A stretch of DNA of 64,000 nucleotides from Struthidea cinerea (GCA_013397865.1 VZTI01005061.1:723032-787031); one strand, 5' to 3'; counted from the stretch's first letter, positions 15,893 through 30,115 are shown. Notes: generated by a model from the sequence alone, not told the origin. A program made the numbers and translations.

Positions 15893-18800
15893 CTGTCAGG
15901 AAATAAAAAAGAAATCAGGTTACCTCATGGAAAATAACTCCCACTGAAGAAACATATCTGGTCACTGAAAAACTACAACCCAAACCAAGGAATAGTCTGA
16001 ATCAAACATGTAAGAACAGTATCAATTCAGCAGTCAGGAAGGGTGAAGAGTACCTGATATCAATACAAGGTTACATTTGGCTTGCATTAAACCCTCTCTG
16101 AGAACAATTCTCTCATAACAATTACAGGCTGCAATGAGTGGCCCATGACAAAAGAAAGTGGATGTTCCTGGCAATCTCTGGTCAAAATACACTGTTTTAC
16201 TCAAGCAGTGGAGAGGGAACAAGAGCCACCAAGTCTTCTTCAGGAAAGCAATGCGAAGGACAAGGACAACACCAGGGCCCCAGAGCTCAGCACAAGGCAA
16301 TCCCTCAGGTACCTCCCAGTGTCCTGCCAGGGCTGATGCTGAGGGTTACCTGGCAGATGCAGAGGCCCACACCCACTGCCCTGCTTCAGCTGCTGCAACA
16401 CTGATCACATTTGCAGAGAAACACAACCACTCTACTGTAATTCTACCACATTTTAGGGTCTGTTGTGCACACTGTGGTGTAACACAGTCTGTCAGTACTG
16501 CCCAGTTTCCTACTCAGCCTTCTGCCTATCATAACTGGAAATCTGTTCAAGTCTCTTGCCTCAATTTTTATCTCTAAAAGGACACAGCTTTTACCCAGAC
16601 ATTATTTTTATTTCTTCTATTGTTTGAACTACTCCCTTAACTGCTACAAAACAAAAAATAAATCCTTTGGCCCTCCCCTGGATTCAGGTCATTTCTGCTG
16701 AAGGAAGTTTTTTTCTGAGCTTTAAGGTAGATAACAACAGTATTTAGGCTTACTTGCTATTCCTAATCTGTTCCCAGTGGATTTATAACCATGGTCACAC
16801 AGATTTAACAGCATCCATCATCAGATTATCTAAGTGCCATTTCTGTTCTTCCTGGGCATTTGCCATGTTTTATCAGTCAAAAAAACTCTACTTAATTTTC
16901 ATTTTTCATGTTCCTCAAAAAAGGGCAACTGAACAATGAAATTTATTGAGATTACTTTATATTCTATTTGAACTCTACCACTTTGTTATAAAGCATGTAT
17001 TTCCACTGCAAGTGTGGCTGAGAGCAGCAAAGCTACTTGTAGTGTCTGGATATCTAAATATTGTCAGAGAGGTGAGGACTGGCACTATCAGTAAGACTTG
17101 TATGTCCTTCCTCCAAAGCAAAGTAAAACTAGAGATGAATAATTTGCACATTTCAGAATACAGACAATTATTCTGAACCTGCTTGGCCATTTTGAGCAGA
17201 GTAAATGCAACCTACTTGTGCTGCCAGTTTCACAAATCATATCTAAAAGAGCAATTGGTACTGGTATCTCAGCAATAAGAATTCAGATAATTTCCTAGTG
17301 TTGTCACTTCCACTGACAATGTATGAACAAGTGTGACTGCTTCCAAGATTAAAATAACAGTCAGGATACGCTTCATCAAAATGATTAATAAAGGCTTGAA
17401 AAAACAAATACTACAGTAGTTTAAAAATGTTACTGTAACATGATGTTGCATGACTGTGATTTTTACTGAGGAACTGTTTTAAATTAATTCTGAAGCATAT
17501 CTTTTATTGGTCTAGGTCTGAACTACTGGATTTGCTCCTTACAGAACAGATGAAAAGGCCAAAAAACAGTCAAAAGGCCAAAATGCTGCAGTTTTAATAC
17601 CTTACTATAATTGCTGTTATGAAACTCCTGAGGGTTGTTTTTCTACTACTAAAGGGAATTGTTATCACGGCAATTACTGAGCATGCTTTTATGGAGAAGG
17701 CTCCTCTGTGCTACTTCAGACAAGATGCTGATTTTTTATTTTTATTTTTTTTTTAAATAAATGTTAAAAGATGACTGAAGGCTCAGCTCCTGTCCTGATG
17801 CTTTGCACTTCTGGTACAACTGAGACAGTTGTTACTTTCTTCTTTATAAAAGATTGGAAACTATAAGCAACACTAGACATGTCAGTGAGCCTAAAACATT
17901 CCATGTAAGTCCTGTTCTTTTGCCTGCACACCTGGGTTATAAACATTCCTTGGAAACTAGAGACACACTGCTGTGTTGTTATTAACTGAACGAGACAATA
18001 TAGCACGATGGATGCCTGGTGGGTGAATGACAGTGAAATGCACTGTCATGCAACACAGGGAATTAACATCCTGAGCTCTTGAATGTAGCAAAAGAACATC
18101 AGAACATGCCAGGGAACCAACATCCCTCTTAATTCTGAAAACTGACCAATCCATATTGCAGGAATGATACCAGAGGCTGGGAAACAGAGTTTCAACAGAT
18201 GTATTTTGAATACTAATAAAAAGCCTACATTCCAAGTTGCATGGATTCTTTCTTTCAGACAGCTCTGTTCAAGGCAAACTGTGAAGGAAAGATACACGTC
18301 CTCACATCTCAATGCACAGACATGAATACTTTATAAACAATAAGGTTTCCAAGTTGGGAGAGGAGGGAAAATGTGTATTTTTTACACAAAAAAAAAGAAT
18401 GGAAAAGCTCCACCTTATTTGATATGGAACAGACTGTTGGCATGGAAAATTAACACCAATCTAAATTATTTAAGGCAGAAGTTGATGGAAAGTCAACAAG
18501 TGTTGAAGAACACAAGTTGCACTGTGACATTTTGCTAGAGATAAATTGTAGAGAAAGAAGATTACAGACAACCTGGACAAAAGACTGACAGAAAGGCATT
18601 TTTTATTTTATTGTCTGACACTGTACTAAACACTGGCACACAGAAACAAGTAAAAACTGCATACTTCACATGTCCAATATTAAAAATCAAAATAATTATA
18701 ATAACAGCAACAGAGCATGAGAGACATAGGTTAATGTAACAGCAGTGTCACTGAATGACAGATGCCAATGGGCACCATGATACCTTGCTATAAATTACGG

Positions 18801-21800
18801 AGGAAAGTCAAATTCAGATGCAGACATGGAAAACTGACAGACATGAAAAGCAAGGGGAAGTGTCAGGCAGGAGAAGGAAAACATAGTGAAAAGTGGCCAC
18901 AAGCTTAGGAAAGGAAAGACATGCATGTTAAGGTACAAAGTGAGGAAAATTCCAGGGTGCAGTGCTTAGGTTTTACTGCATTTACTTCAAATCTGCCCAA
19001 AGAGAAGCAGCAGAAAGCTATTTATACAGATGGTTAAGTCTACTTGAACTACGAAACTATTACTTCAAGGAAATAATATAACCTCCACTGCTCGTGACTT
19101 TAGAGATAATTGTCTTAATTAAATGTCTTAATCATTCAACTGGAGAAAAAATGCTGGCAAACAGAAGCTCTTTGTATCAATCTACTACTACGTGATAGTT
19201 AATGATTAATGAAATAAAACAGAGCAGAAATTATTTTTTATAATCACTCTATTCAAGTATCTGTGACATTTAGGAAAACATGATGACACTTATGCCTGAC
19301 TGGGTACTGTTTCTAAACTTTAGTGAATTATGCAAACAGAAGAACACACCTGGTACAAACAGGCTACTGTTCCAAGAAAAAATGCAATAACATAGCTGAA
19401 ATCTTCACCTTCATTCTGCAAGAATAAAACAAAAAGCCATGTTTTACAATGTTTCAGTAAAATACCAGGCATTTACAGTACAAAAGTTATGAATTATTGC
19501 ATGCTAAAATAGTTTCACATAGAGATTTATAGTAATTCCTTTACCACACTAAACCGAAAGTTAGGACAATCAGTGCTTACTTACATGTCTGAAAAAATCA
19601 TCGTGATCTGGAGTCTGACCAAAATGTTTATTCACAACAAACAACTCCTGCCAAGATCTTCAAAAGCTTTAAAGAAGTCCAGCCCTAACACTGGATACTT
19701 ACCTTCTCCAGATGCCTTTGAATATTCAAGTCTAAACACTGGTAACTACCTTCAATAGCAACTTTGTAGAATTGTGCCTTCCTAAAGCTTCGCAAAATGG
19801 GAACGAGGTAACAGAAAGGATGCAAACTGGCCGCTAGGGTGGGGTAAAACTCTACACAGAGAATAATGAAGGCAGCTCTGTGCTCATGCAGTGAGAGCAA
19901 ACAGCAGCACAGGAATTTATCAGAGAGACTTGGAAAATAAGGTTTTCTTGAAGGAAAGATGGAAAAATTTACTTGAAGTGACAGATTTTTCTACTGTGTG
20001 TTTAGAAAACAAAACAAATCCTTTAACTTACTCAAACAAGTAAGGAACTTTACTTGAATTTACTTGAACTATTATAGTTCCTACAGAGAGCTGAGCAGAG
20101 TAAATTCACGTGCTCAGTGACTATTCTAACTGCATTTCTAACAAACATCTGCAACCACCAGAAACTTTCCTAGGAAAACAATGGGTACTCATGCAAATGT
20201 TCTTCCTTGAGAGCAAATACCACTTTGAGAAGACGGTGGTCTATTCACAAGTACAACTTGTGTCTGTTGAGAGTATGTTCAGTGTGAAGCGTTTCCATCT
20301 CCAGTGCTGGCTAGGAAAAACTTCGCATGTTTGCACATAAAAATTACTTCCACAACGCAGTAACTTCTACCCAGTAAGTCTCTGCCCCAATGCCACTGCA
20401 TACCTGGTGGAGTACAGTTACAGATTGTAACAGAATTTTACTAACACCCAAATGAAAACACCGATTATAAAGCAAAGAGTAATTCAGAGAGATGCTTTTG
20501 AATGACTTCTCAGAACACGTTCCATTAATTGTGTTTTGGATTACTTCTCCCTCAACCTTGTGGATTTTTCCATAATAAAATAAATTAAGAGAAGTTTTAA
20601 TGGATTTTTAGTGTGCCTCATTTGTCAGAAATGAAAATTATCTTCCATCTGTACTGCAATCTATTACCTCCAGATGCAATAACATAGAGAATAAAATTAA
20701 CTGGATGTCCTGTCATCACTTAAATCGATTAATCTAACATTGGCATTCCTTTTAAAAAAATCAGCTGCAGAAAGGTAACAAAATAAGTTTCAGCAATATC
20801 ACACTAACTAACAGAAATCTGTTCAGTACTATTTGTACTACAGCATACTTTAAACTCATTCCTATTTATAAACAGAGAGAACTGTGCATAACACAGAAAA
20901 ACCTAATTAGGGATAAAGCAGAGATGTCAGTTCACTTGGTCTTTCTTTAAAAAACAAACCAAAAACAACTCAAAAAGAAGGACCTAGCACAGAACGTTTT
21001 CATTAACCTTCGTCATCTATCCGCTAGTCTTCGCGAAATGCTGAGAACTCAACAGTACTGCTAATTAAATCTCTACATATATCAATACTGTGTAAAACAA
21101 CTGGAATACACGTATTCTTCTTTACCTTATTTCCCTAAAAAAAAAAATCTATTAGGTATCAAAAATATTGCAGTTGGCTGGTGAAAGGCCTAGAGACCAA
21201 GACTTACAAGGAGCAGCTGAGGAAACTGGGGCTGTTTAGCCTGGAGAAGAGGAGGCTCAGGGGAGAACTTACTGCTCTCTGCAGCTATCTGAAAGGATGT
21301 TGTAGCAAGGTGGGGGTTGGGCTCTTCTCCCAGGTAACGTGGGGTAAGATGAGAGGAAATGGCCTCACGTTGCACCAGGGGAAAAATTTCTTCACTGAAA
21401 GGGCTGTCAAGCTGCCCAGGGAAATGGCTGAGTCACCATCCTGGAAGGAATTTAAAAGCCTTGTAGATGAGGCACTTTGGAACATGGTTTAGTGAATTTG
21501 GCAGTGCTGGGTTATGGTTGGATTCAGGTCGTTTCCAACCTAAATGACTCTATAAAGTCCATATAAGTTTGAATAAAAAGACTATCTATCAGTCAAGCAA
21601 GAGGATTACCATTTTCTTTCAGAAAACTTCCATGGGGCTTTTAGTTTCTATGTCTACCACCACAATAACACCATTAAATGGTAAGGAAGTCTATTTCTTT
21701 TTTTTGTGGCAACAGACATGAACTTTCTGTGCATGCCTGCAAGCACTACCAGCATATTCACCTGAATTGCTTGAAAGCATAAACCATTATTAGTGACACT

Positions 21801-24800
21801 GTAGCACTTGTGAGAATACAACCAGCACAAGAAATGGAATAGAAAGAAACTGAAAGGCTACAGGGAGGGTATAGCAGAGAATTAACAGAAAAAAATGGGT
21901 TTGGGGGATGTTGTTTGGTGAGGGGGGTGTTGTTTGAGGAGGTGAGGGAAGTTTGGAAGAAATCACTTGACAATTTTCCAACAATGATCCTTTCAGCACA
22001 CAATGAGAAATAAGGTTTATTAAATACAAACAAAAAACCAAAAAAGTTCTCTAAAAAACGATTTCACAAAACCTGTTTAAAGATTCCCGCTCTCCGGACT
22101 TTTCAAAAACCCGCCCAGATTTTCAAAGCTGTTCATCATTTCACTCAAGCACTTTTAAATAGCACCTATAGAAATTAAACGCCTCATACCCTGGCATAAA
22201 TTTAGAAAACAGAACATTATGTTCACGTCCTCACTGCTACCAAGGTACCAGTGAAGGAGTTGGCCACCCACCTTCCACTGCTGTTGAAACTCACAGCCTC
22301 GATGAATGAGGCAGCACACTCAAGGAGGATGCACAGATCACAAACAATGCAGGTTTCATAACAGAGGCCTGACCTCACAAACAGTGAAATAAAACTGGCA
22401 CAACTTAGTTCATATAGCATCTTCTAAAATTATAATTGTGATTGCTATGATGCATAACTTTTAAATTCATAAACATGTACAATACCTGGAGAAGGCTTTC
22501 TATGGCGTGGAAGCCACGGATTAAATTCAAAGCTCCACATAACAGACTAAGCACAAATGAGACAATCCCTGGCAGAGTCACAGGTTCCAGACGCTGATGA
22601 GGAGCTGCAAAGCAGATCAAAAAAAGATATCAAAGGTCAAAGCAATGCCTTCAGAAATTCAGTAAAATAATAATCTCATTTTTCAGTGGCTTCTAGCTCA
22701 AGAGATCACTGAAGCAAACCACAAAATGTCAGGCTTTTTTCTAAAAAGACGAAACACTGTAAATCTTTCAGCACAAGGTTTAGCAAAAAGTAAACTTTCC
22801 TCCAGTTCACATACATAATTGTGTTGCTATATTTAGGCTTTATCTCAATATGTTCCATTTATTCAGTATGGTACTGATGGCTGCTCAAACAGGCCAGGAA
22901 ATCAATAGTAAAAGATGCACTTGCTAGTGAAATCTGTCCATAATTAGTAACCAGCTAATACATCATGTACTTCAGAGCTTCTCTCAAAACCTCTACTCTT
23001 CTTTAACACTAATGCATTAGTGAGATATTGAGAGTGATTTAGCTTGTATGCTGAACAGAACACTGAGGCACAGCTATCACAGTCCCCTTCCTTATAAAAC
23101 ACAGTGAGTGCTACCAAAGACACACATAAAGAGACAGCTCTGAAACTCAGCTGGGATCTATATTACAATCTTACACAGACCTTCCAGATCGTGCTTAGCC
23201 GCTTACAAGTAAAACACATTAAAATTGAAACACTTTTTCTTTCCATGCACACCCGCTCTTTCAAGCTTATTTAGGGTCACAAGTATGTAACAGTTATGTA
23301 TGTTCCTCATTACTGTCCTTTTCCATAATGAGTAACAGAAAGCAAATGTGAAAAAACAATGCAAAACTCTTAACAGTCTGGGCGACACTGGGAAAACAAT
23401 GGGACTACTGAGCTGTACTCAAATCATTCTGTTCAAATCAACCAAGTGTAAAGATGTGAATAATGAGGTTAATGAACTGTAACATTAATAGAGAGAGGGG
23501 TGTCAATCCCGGTTGGTTGTATTGCACAGATCCAGGAAAAAGGTTTTTCAAACAGTTTATGAAGTTACAGAACCTAAAAAAACCCCAACAAAAGCTATTT
23601 CACATTGATAAGCAGGCAGGGCTGTCTAATTATGAGTGTACAATAACACAAAAATAAAATACAGGATGAGTTCAGTTAATTCATTTGTGCTGAATTTAAT
23701 AGTGTATAATCAGTTGGGTTTTTTTAAACAAAGGCATAACCCACGTTTAACTTTGAGAGCTCACTGCTTTTCTAACTGTAGGGCACATTACTCCCAGCAA
23801 TCACTCAGTTAAGGTTAGATATGCTAGATATGCTATTTGCATACCAAACCACTCTTTCTCAATGACTCCCAACTGGTTGTTTTGTTTTGGCTTTTTTTAA
23901 ACCATCTCATCCAGAGAGTGGAAAAAGCTGAGGGTGTGTATGACTGTTTTTAGCCAAAAGTAATTCCATTCCATTAACTGGTGGATAAAATTAGTTCACT
24001 GCTCTCCACTCGCAGCTCTCCAGAAAATCTCCTTTTCCCCATGTATTGGGTAACTTAAAATCGTCATGTGCTAAAACAGCATTTAAAACACCTCTCTGAG
24101 AACCATGGAGGGAAAAGAGTCTGGTCAGCTAAATCAAGACAGTCTACGAAGGTTCTTAAAATACTAACTTCTCTCTTATTAAAATATGAAAAAAATTCCA
24201 AAAAATGTAAAGGACATTGTGTACCACTACTAATGCCATTAAATTCTCCAGGGACTGACAACTTTTGGCATGACAATCAAAGCAACAAGGGTCATTTATA
24301 TACAAAAAGATGAAGGCAAAACCAAATAATGAAGAAGGAATGTCAGAGAAGGCAGGGTAAAGGACAATTGAGTTTGAATTGGTACATCTATCAATCTTAG
24401 AAATATGATAAGTGCTATATCAAAAATTCTCAGTTCAAATAAAGCAGAAATTCTGAATTTAATGTTGACATTTAAATTAAAATTCGGGAAATTTACAGGA
24501 CATGAGAAACTGCACTACTCATACGGATGTTTATTTCAAACTAAAGTGTTAAAAAAAACCCAAACTCAAAAGTATGGCGTATACCATCAGGCAAAAAATA
24601 ACTTCAATTTGACAACTGTTCCTTCACTGAAAAAAAGCTCAGAAAACAGTCATTTTATCCTAATCTCAAACATCACACATCAGCATGCTGTGACCCTATT
24701 TCTAATGCCTGCCAACACCTACATGTACCTTTGAAGCAAGATTCTATCCATAATCTGCACACTTTATGCTTCCCACATGCAGAATTTCCCCTACTCCTCA

Positions 24801-27800
24801 CTGCACTGCACAACTCTCTGAAGGAAAAGGGCTGCTGCTGCAAGCACTCTGCCAACACAGGAGGCCTGGACACCATACCCTGGCTACACATCCAGTTACA
24901 GTGTGAGCAAGTAAGAGCCACTGCTTCCCCACCACTGCCCAAACTAATACCTCCAACTCTGCCATTCTGCATAACAAAACAAGATTTGCATCCACCTAAC
25001 TTCCTACCTCTGCATGCTCTCCAACTTCATTTAACACAGTTCACTTACAGCAAGTCCTACTTTTTAACAGCACAGCATATTCAGGAAATTCCACTAGGCA
25101 AAACATATCCTTTTGTGAGAATCTGTCCTTAGAGCAAAAGGAGAAACTTGGACGTCTAGCCAACTGAGTGGGCAGCAAACATCCAGAGAAAGTTCTTTTC
25201 CAAGGTGGAGAGAAGTGTTGAATGTAAAGAACTACAAAACTGTTAGCAGACTTGCTAAAAAAGACTGTTTTTCAATAGCATCTAAAATGTGAAGAGCTGA
25301 AGAAGGAGCAAAGTGCCAACCTCTCATAACGTACAGCCCTTTGATGGTGAGTTTCTACAGCAACTCAAGGAAGGAAGTGGATAACTGAACAGAGATCTAT
25401 GGAATTCAGAGGAAGAAGCAAGTTAAAAGCAACTGAAAGAGAAACAGAAGAAAATTGACATGGAAAGAAAAGAGGACAACAGAACTCCTTCTGTAAGAAG
25501 TTGTGGAGAGGTAAGTAAAAAAAATTAGAAGATCACCTGCCAATTATTCTCAAATCTTCTTTTTTAATAAAAAGGGAAATGGTCCCTGTGTATTTTAACT
25601 TAGGCCTATATTACCTTCCAACACTCTTACTCACAAAAGTGATAAAAACCACATCTCCCACTACATGGACAACTTTTAAAAGACAGCCAATTTTGACAGG
25701 CTGAGTTCTCTCATGCTTACTGCTTTTTCTCTTCCCAATTGCAGGAAGTTCAAATCTAGAAAATTTTCAGAGTTAACCAGCTGCCACTTCTGCCACCATA
25801 ACCCTTTCCACAAAGCAAGATTACACCAGAACATTAAGAGTAAACAACAATATGAAAACCAAAAGTGGCAAAAGAGTGGTATCACAGCATTACATACCTT
25901 TTAAAAGAGCCCACACATGTAAAAAGATGGCAAAGGTATGTACAGTGCTGCTTAAAAGATTCCACTCTTTTAAACAATTTAAACACCTTCACACTTTTCC
26001 TTTATTCATCTTTCTGAATCTAACTCTAATACTGTTAAACTGCAAATACAGAGATTGTAAGCTATTTCTATACTGTCTCACAGCACCTGGAATTCTCAGA
26101 ATCGGGGCCACAGAGTATGAACAGGGCACCCTACTGATTTTGTCTGGTTTTCATCTTCCATAGAAAGCAGTTTTCAATCTTCTGAGTAATCCTTATGAGT
26201 AAATACATAATAAGGATAATATACTGGCAAAGAGATCCTATTCATGCATACATATACATAAACTGCACAAAATCTCACCTATTACAACACTGTTTAGATG
26301 TTTAGATTTACAATTGCAATTCTATGATTTATGATTGCACCCTGACACTGTAAAGTGAACAGCATCAGTGTGTGCCTGCGCAGGATAATTTACAGGCAGA
26401 GGTACTTTTGGAAAAAAAAGGGAAATACATCAACTAAGAAAAATCAACACTTCCTTCCATTGCATTTATGATTTCGCTTCACTAAAATTGGAGAACTGAA
26501 ATCAGATGATGTCAGTTTCACATGTGGAGTCCATGTATCAGTGCAAGGATTTGGCATTTTCTTTCTGTCCGGCTGGGAAACATCTGAAGGTGGGCCTCAA
26601 ACCAATTCAGAGGATTCACTTAATTGCACAAACCTTTAACCCAGCTCAACTCCACAATTCCACATATACTTCCTACTTGAAGTAAATTAAAGTTTAAAAA
26701 AATTAACAACTACTTAAATGAATTTGGCCGTTTTGTACAAAATTGCAATTCTTAACATGGTACACAGGGCACTCATTTTAGAGAGTGCATCTTTTAGCCA
26801 GCAGAGCTCTTTGGATTTCCACCATTGCGAAGGCTTCCTAAAGAGATACGTCTCCCTCCAGCTGCTCTAACTCCTGACACTGTCCTCAGCTTATGACAAC
26901 ACTGAGTCTTACTGGGCAGAAATAATAAAAATTTTCAGAAACTGTAAAAGGTCAGAAAAAGATCATCTTCTTGTTAAGTGCTCAACTTCATTTGCAGGGC
27001 TTTTTCCTTCAATAAAGCCATCCATTTAGCAGACCCGTTTCTCCCTCTGAGTGTCTTGGGAAAGTAAGCATTTGGAGCAGGGGATAAAACAGACATCTGA
27101 GCTAAAATACACATTAGGTCATACCAGCTTTATGTTTTAGAAACATGAAAAAAAGCTTTTTTAAAGAAAAACAACGAATTTTGTTGTATCTGTCTCATCT
27201 AAGGACACAACAACAGATGTCTGGAACTCACCTGCAGATATCTTACCAGTACCTTTATACTGCCCCACAGATATATGTGAAAAGCCATTGGCTGAACCAA
27301 GTTCTGACACAGAAATTTGGTACGGTGGTCTCAGTTTGATTTCTGTCTGCATATCAGCAAGATTCATCTTTGTTGATAACGAACGTGTGTTGTTGTATCT
27401 CTGTTTGGTCCTCTGAATGAAATTATCTGTGCAAAATTTAAAATAAAAAAGTGTGGCTTTATGGACTTTGTTAATGACCTAATCCAAGACCATGCATCTT
27501 TTCAGTTCAAAAACTGAAATATTTTGTTTGAAATATTTGTATTTATCTTGGATTTTAAACACGATTTCTGTTTTGTGCCTAATACATCATGGGTTATTTA
27601 TTCTGCAGTTCAAAAAAAAAAATAAGCTCTAAAAATCTAATTACATAATAACTGTGAATAAACTAATGACTTTTCATTGCATGAGACCAAGTACATTTCT
27701 AATACAATAGATTTACTGCACTTATTCTAGCTTTTCTGTTAGTTTAGTAAATATCCTTGTGAAAAATTATGTTGTGGAAAAAGTGTTCACAGTAATCTTC

Positions 27801-30115
27801 AAAAGGAGGACAATAACACACAGGAATTTTCAATAACTGACTGAACTGTAGACAGGAATTAACCAACTGGAATATCTTTCCCCATGTTTCTGAAACTGTG
27901 GTTCTTTTTGCTCTAATGTGTTTTATAAGAATATCTAATTACAGTAACTTCTAATATATAGTATTAAAGCAACATAAGTTAATGGAATTCATAACAGCTG
28001 TTATCTGGTATATATGAGATGAGTTGCATTTGGAGTCTGAAGATTAAATGCTTCACTGCATCATAATACAAATAAAAATTTCTCCCTTTCATGTATTGAA
28101 GAAAAGGTAGGATAGCTATGAGCTAACGTGAAACTGAGAAATTTCACTTGAGAAATTTCTGAAGCTCAATGACTTCACAGGGTAAGTATTTCAACAGGTA
28201 TGAAGTCAAACAACTCCTAGTAATATTATCTAGAAGATGAACTCCAGAGTTGGTCACACAAGGCTTAAACCAAAACCTACTAGGAAAGAAGAGAAATAAA
28301 TTTGGATAAAACTCTAGTAGCCTAATTTAATGCCCCCAGAAGTATTCCTTACTGACTCTAGCAGGAGTTAAATCAGATTCTAAATCCACCTGAAATAGGG
28401 CTATAAACTGCTTTGGACATTTTTTTGTGTGTGCATTAAGTTGCATCTATTTAAATACTCATTTGTATGAGAATGAAGGGGGGAAAAAAGTCAGATCCTT
28501 ACCAAACTCTATAAAACAGTATGGTCTGATAGCAGTATTTGTCTTCATCATATTGTAGGTAGTGATGAACTCCTTCTGAAGCTCATCCAGGAAACAGAAA
28601 GCCAGGACACTGGGATAATTTTCAGTGCACAACATCATATAGCTTACTCCCAGAGAACTTATAAAGCTAGAATTGAGAAAACATATTCAAAATTTCAAAT
28701 TTAAATCCAGTGAATTAACTGCTTCTCTAGTCTGATCTCATATTCTATAATCAGAAAAACAAAAACTTATCTGGGGTAGCAAAGGCATAAATGTTTACTG
28801 AAAAGTCCAACACTATTCTAGAAGAAAAACAAGTTACTTTCAGGCGATGTTCTACTTGAACACCACATTGTACAATCATATGAGAAGCTGTATTACACAC
28901 ATGTGAAAGAGAAAATAAGAAAGCTTTTACGATGCAGAAACACAACAGGTTTGTCCCATAACAGCTTTTCATCCCTCTCAAATGTACAATATCTGATCTG
29001 GTACAGCCCAAAAACACAAAACCTTATCTTCAGATTGGGGGGGGAGGGCTGTTGGTTCTTTCTAGAACATGGGAAGAAATAAAACTGTTCTGTAGATTGC
29101 AGAATTAATAATTCTCAAAAGATAGTTGCAAGGACAACCAGAGATGGCAAATATGAAATCGGAAAAGGACAGTTTTCGATACACATGTTCCCTGTTGCAT
29201 TTAGGCTATTCATGAGAGTTCAGGTTTTCATGATACATTCAAATACGTTCAAAATCTTGCTGGATAACTTACAGTATTTAAAGTAATCAAAGACAAAAGT
29301 AGTAAAAACTATCCTGATGAAGCCTTAGATCTCATTCTTAAAAGTTTGTTTTAAGATTATCAGTTTACAAGCCAACTACAGTTGGCCTGTTAAAAAAAAA
29401 AATTGGCTGAAACAATTTAGTCCAATCTGGGCCTTAATCCAAGAAATGCTGGAAACTCACATATCCCAATGGCAGATGGAGAGGGCTGACCACTTTCTAG
29501 GATCATTCACGTAGTACACTTTCCACCACTGTAACTTCTACATGGTTACTAGAGGTTAAGATGAAATTACTCACCTCATTTAAAATATCTAAATTAGAAC
29601 CAGAATTAAGGTCAGATAAAATGTAAGTGAACTATAACCAATAAAGAACTTCTTCCAAATATCTAATCCAAACCTACTCTTTCAGTGTAAAGACACTCTT
29701 CCTATGATGTTGTCCAATGATTTGGTGCCCTTGTAAAGGAACTTCCATGGAAGTTTGAGTAGGTTCAAATCTTTCTACAATTTCTCAGTTTTGAATCAGT
29801 TTTAAATTTCTGCTACATAAATAGTGCCAAGAATCTTATTTTGATTAAACGTTTCTAATGTGAACTGTTAACTTTTTAACTTACAGACACACATCACCCA
29901 GGATGTTGCAAATACATAAATTAGAAGCCTTACTTTATATTATACTGTCCAGTTTTCAGAGTACATCTGTCAGGAAGCTGAGAAAGTTTTTTTGAGAGCA
30001 TTTTAAAATATTTTCTACATTCTTGCATTCCCGTGCTCTGGTCATAATCAGTAGATGCAGACAGCGGGAGTCCATCCCTCACACGGACCACAGAGGCAGA
30101 TAAAATCATAGACAT
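15692..30115 (-). CDS. SEC22A: SEC22 homolog A, vesicle-trafficking longin protein (six coding exons, complete)
   Basis: The protein acts in ER/early secretory membrane traffic. Minus-strand exons 30115-29934 (coding part), 28666-28503, 27426-27232, 22604-22486, 19415-19350 and 15892-15692 join in perfect phase to 927 bp, or 308 residues and TGA. Residues 1 to about 120 form the longin domain (MSMILSASVVRVRDGLPL, MQECRKYFKMLS, FLDELQKEFITTYNMMK, RPYCFIEFDNF). Four hydrophobic spans follow at about 192-209, 228-249, 257-272 and 277-294. The match to mammalian SEC22A is strong throughout. That protein is 307 residues as I recall, and the extra residue sits at the exon 3/4 junction. Like its orthologues it shows no obvious R-SNARE heptad block. 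The ATG at 30115 is the conserved start; an in-frame upstream ATG lies before the acceptor in intron sequence. Confidence 0.97.
15893..19349 (-). other. SEC22A: SEC22A intron 5
   Basis: 3457 bp, AT-rich, with no recognisable exon or young repeat. It contains a short T-rich run near 17735. Confidence 0.75.
19350..19415 (-). CDS. SEC22A: SEC22A coding exon 5 (66 bp, second membrane span)
   Basis: The acceptor is TTCTTGCAG (19416) and the donor CAG|GTGTGT. It encodes NEGEDFSYVIAFF followed by LGTVACLYQ, 22 residues that match the mammalian protein position for position in pattern. It is too short to stand out as an open reading frame and was found by expecting it between the neighbouring exons. 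Confidence 0.95.
19416..22485 (-). other. SEC22A: SEC22A intron 4
   Basis: 3070 bp, holding one plus-oriented CR1 fragment (21181-21556). No exon is seen. Confidence 0.8.
21181..21556 (+). mobile_element. CR1 LINE 3' fragment
   Basis: Typical avian CR1 3'-end text appears in order: CAGCTGAGGAAACTGGGGC, then CTGGAGAAGAGGAGGCTCAG, AAATTTCTTCACTGAAAGGG, GTCACCATCCTGGAAGG and the end TCGTTTCCAACCTAAATGA with CTATAA. It is 5'-truncated, as usual for CR1, and has no intact ORF. It inserted on the strand opposite to SEC22A, inside intron 4. Confidence 0.9.
22486..22604 (-). CDS. SEC22A: SEC22A coding exon 4 (first membrane span)
   Basis: The acceptor is CTTTGCAG (22605) and the donor CAG|GTATTG. 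Two bases complete an Ala codon; 39 codons start PHQRLEPVTLPG, followed by the hydrophobic IVSFVLSLLCGALNL and IRGFHAIESLLQ. Confidence 0.96.
22605..27231 (-). other. SEC22A: SEC22A intron 3
   Basis: 4627 bp, the longest intron between coding exons. A possible ancient SINE tail lies at 26050-26170; otherwise nothing recognisable. Confidence 0.75.
26050..26170 (+). repeat. Possible ancient amniote SINE tail
   Basis: GAGATTGTAAGCTATTTC, then CTGTCTCACAGCACCTGG and GGGGCC resemble the attgtaagctctttgggg ... tgtacagcacctagcaca tail found in reptile genomes. Weak and degenerate. Confidence 0.3.
27232..27426 (-). CDS. SEC22A: SEC22A coding exon 3 (cytosolic linker)
   Basis: The acceptor is TTGCACAG (27427) and the donor G|GTGAGT. 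The product reads NFIQRTKQRYNNTRSLSTKM, then LADMQTEIKLRPPYQIS and a divergent stretch SHISVGQYKGTGKISA. It is the least conserved part, linking the longin domain to the membrane spans. Confidence 0.96.
27427..29933 (-). other. SEC22A: SEC22A introns 1 and 2 (between coding exons 1-3), apart from exon 28503-28666
   Basis: The introns are 1076 bp (27427-28502) and 1267 bp (28667-29933). Both are AT-rich with no recognised element. A duplicated GAGAAATTTC lies near 28137-28157. Confidence 0.7.
28503..28666 (-). CDS. SEC22A: SEC22A coding exon 2 (longin domain)
   Basis: The acceptor is AATTCTAG (28667) and the donor G|GTAAGG. One base, 54 codons and one base encode FISSLGVSYMMLCTENYPSV, then AFCFLDELQKEF and the end of the longin domain (IRPYCFIEF). 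Confidence 0.97.

Noticed and set aside
21181..21492. Plus-strand frame of 103 codons
   Set aside because: It lies within a CR1 3' fragment; this is the non-coding tail region of the element.
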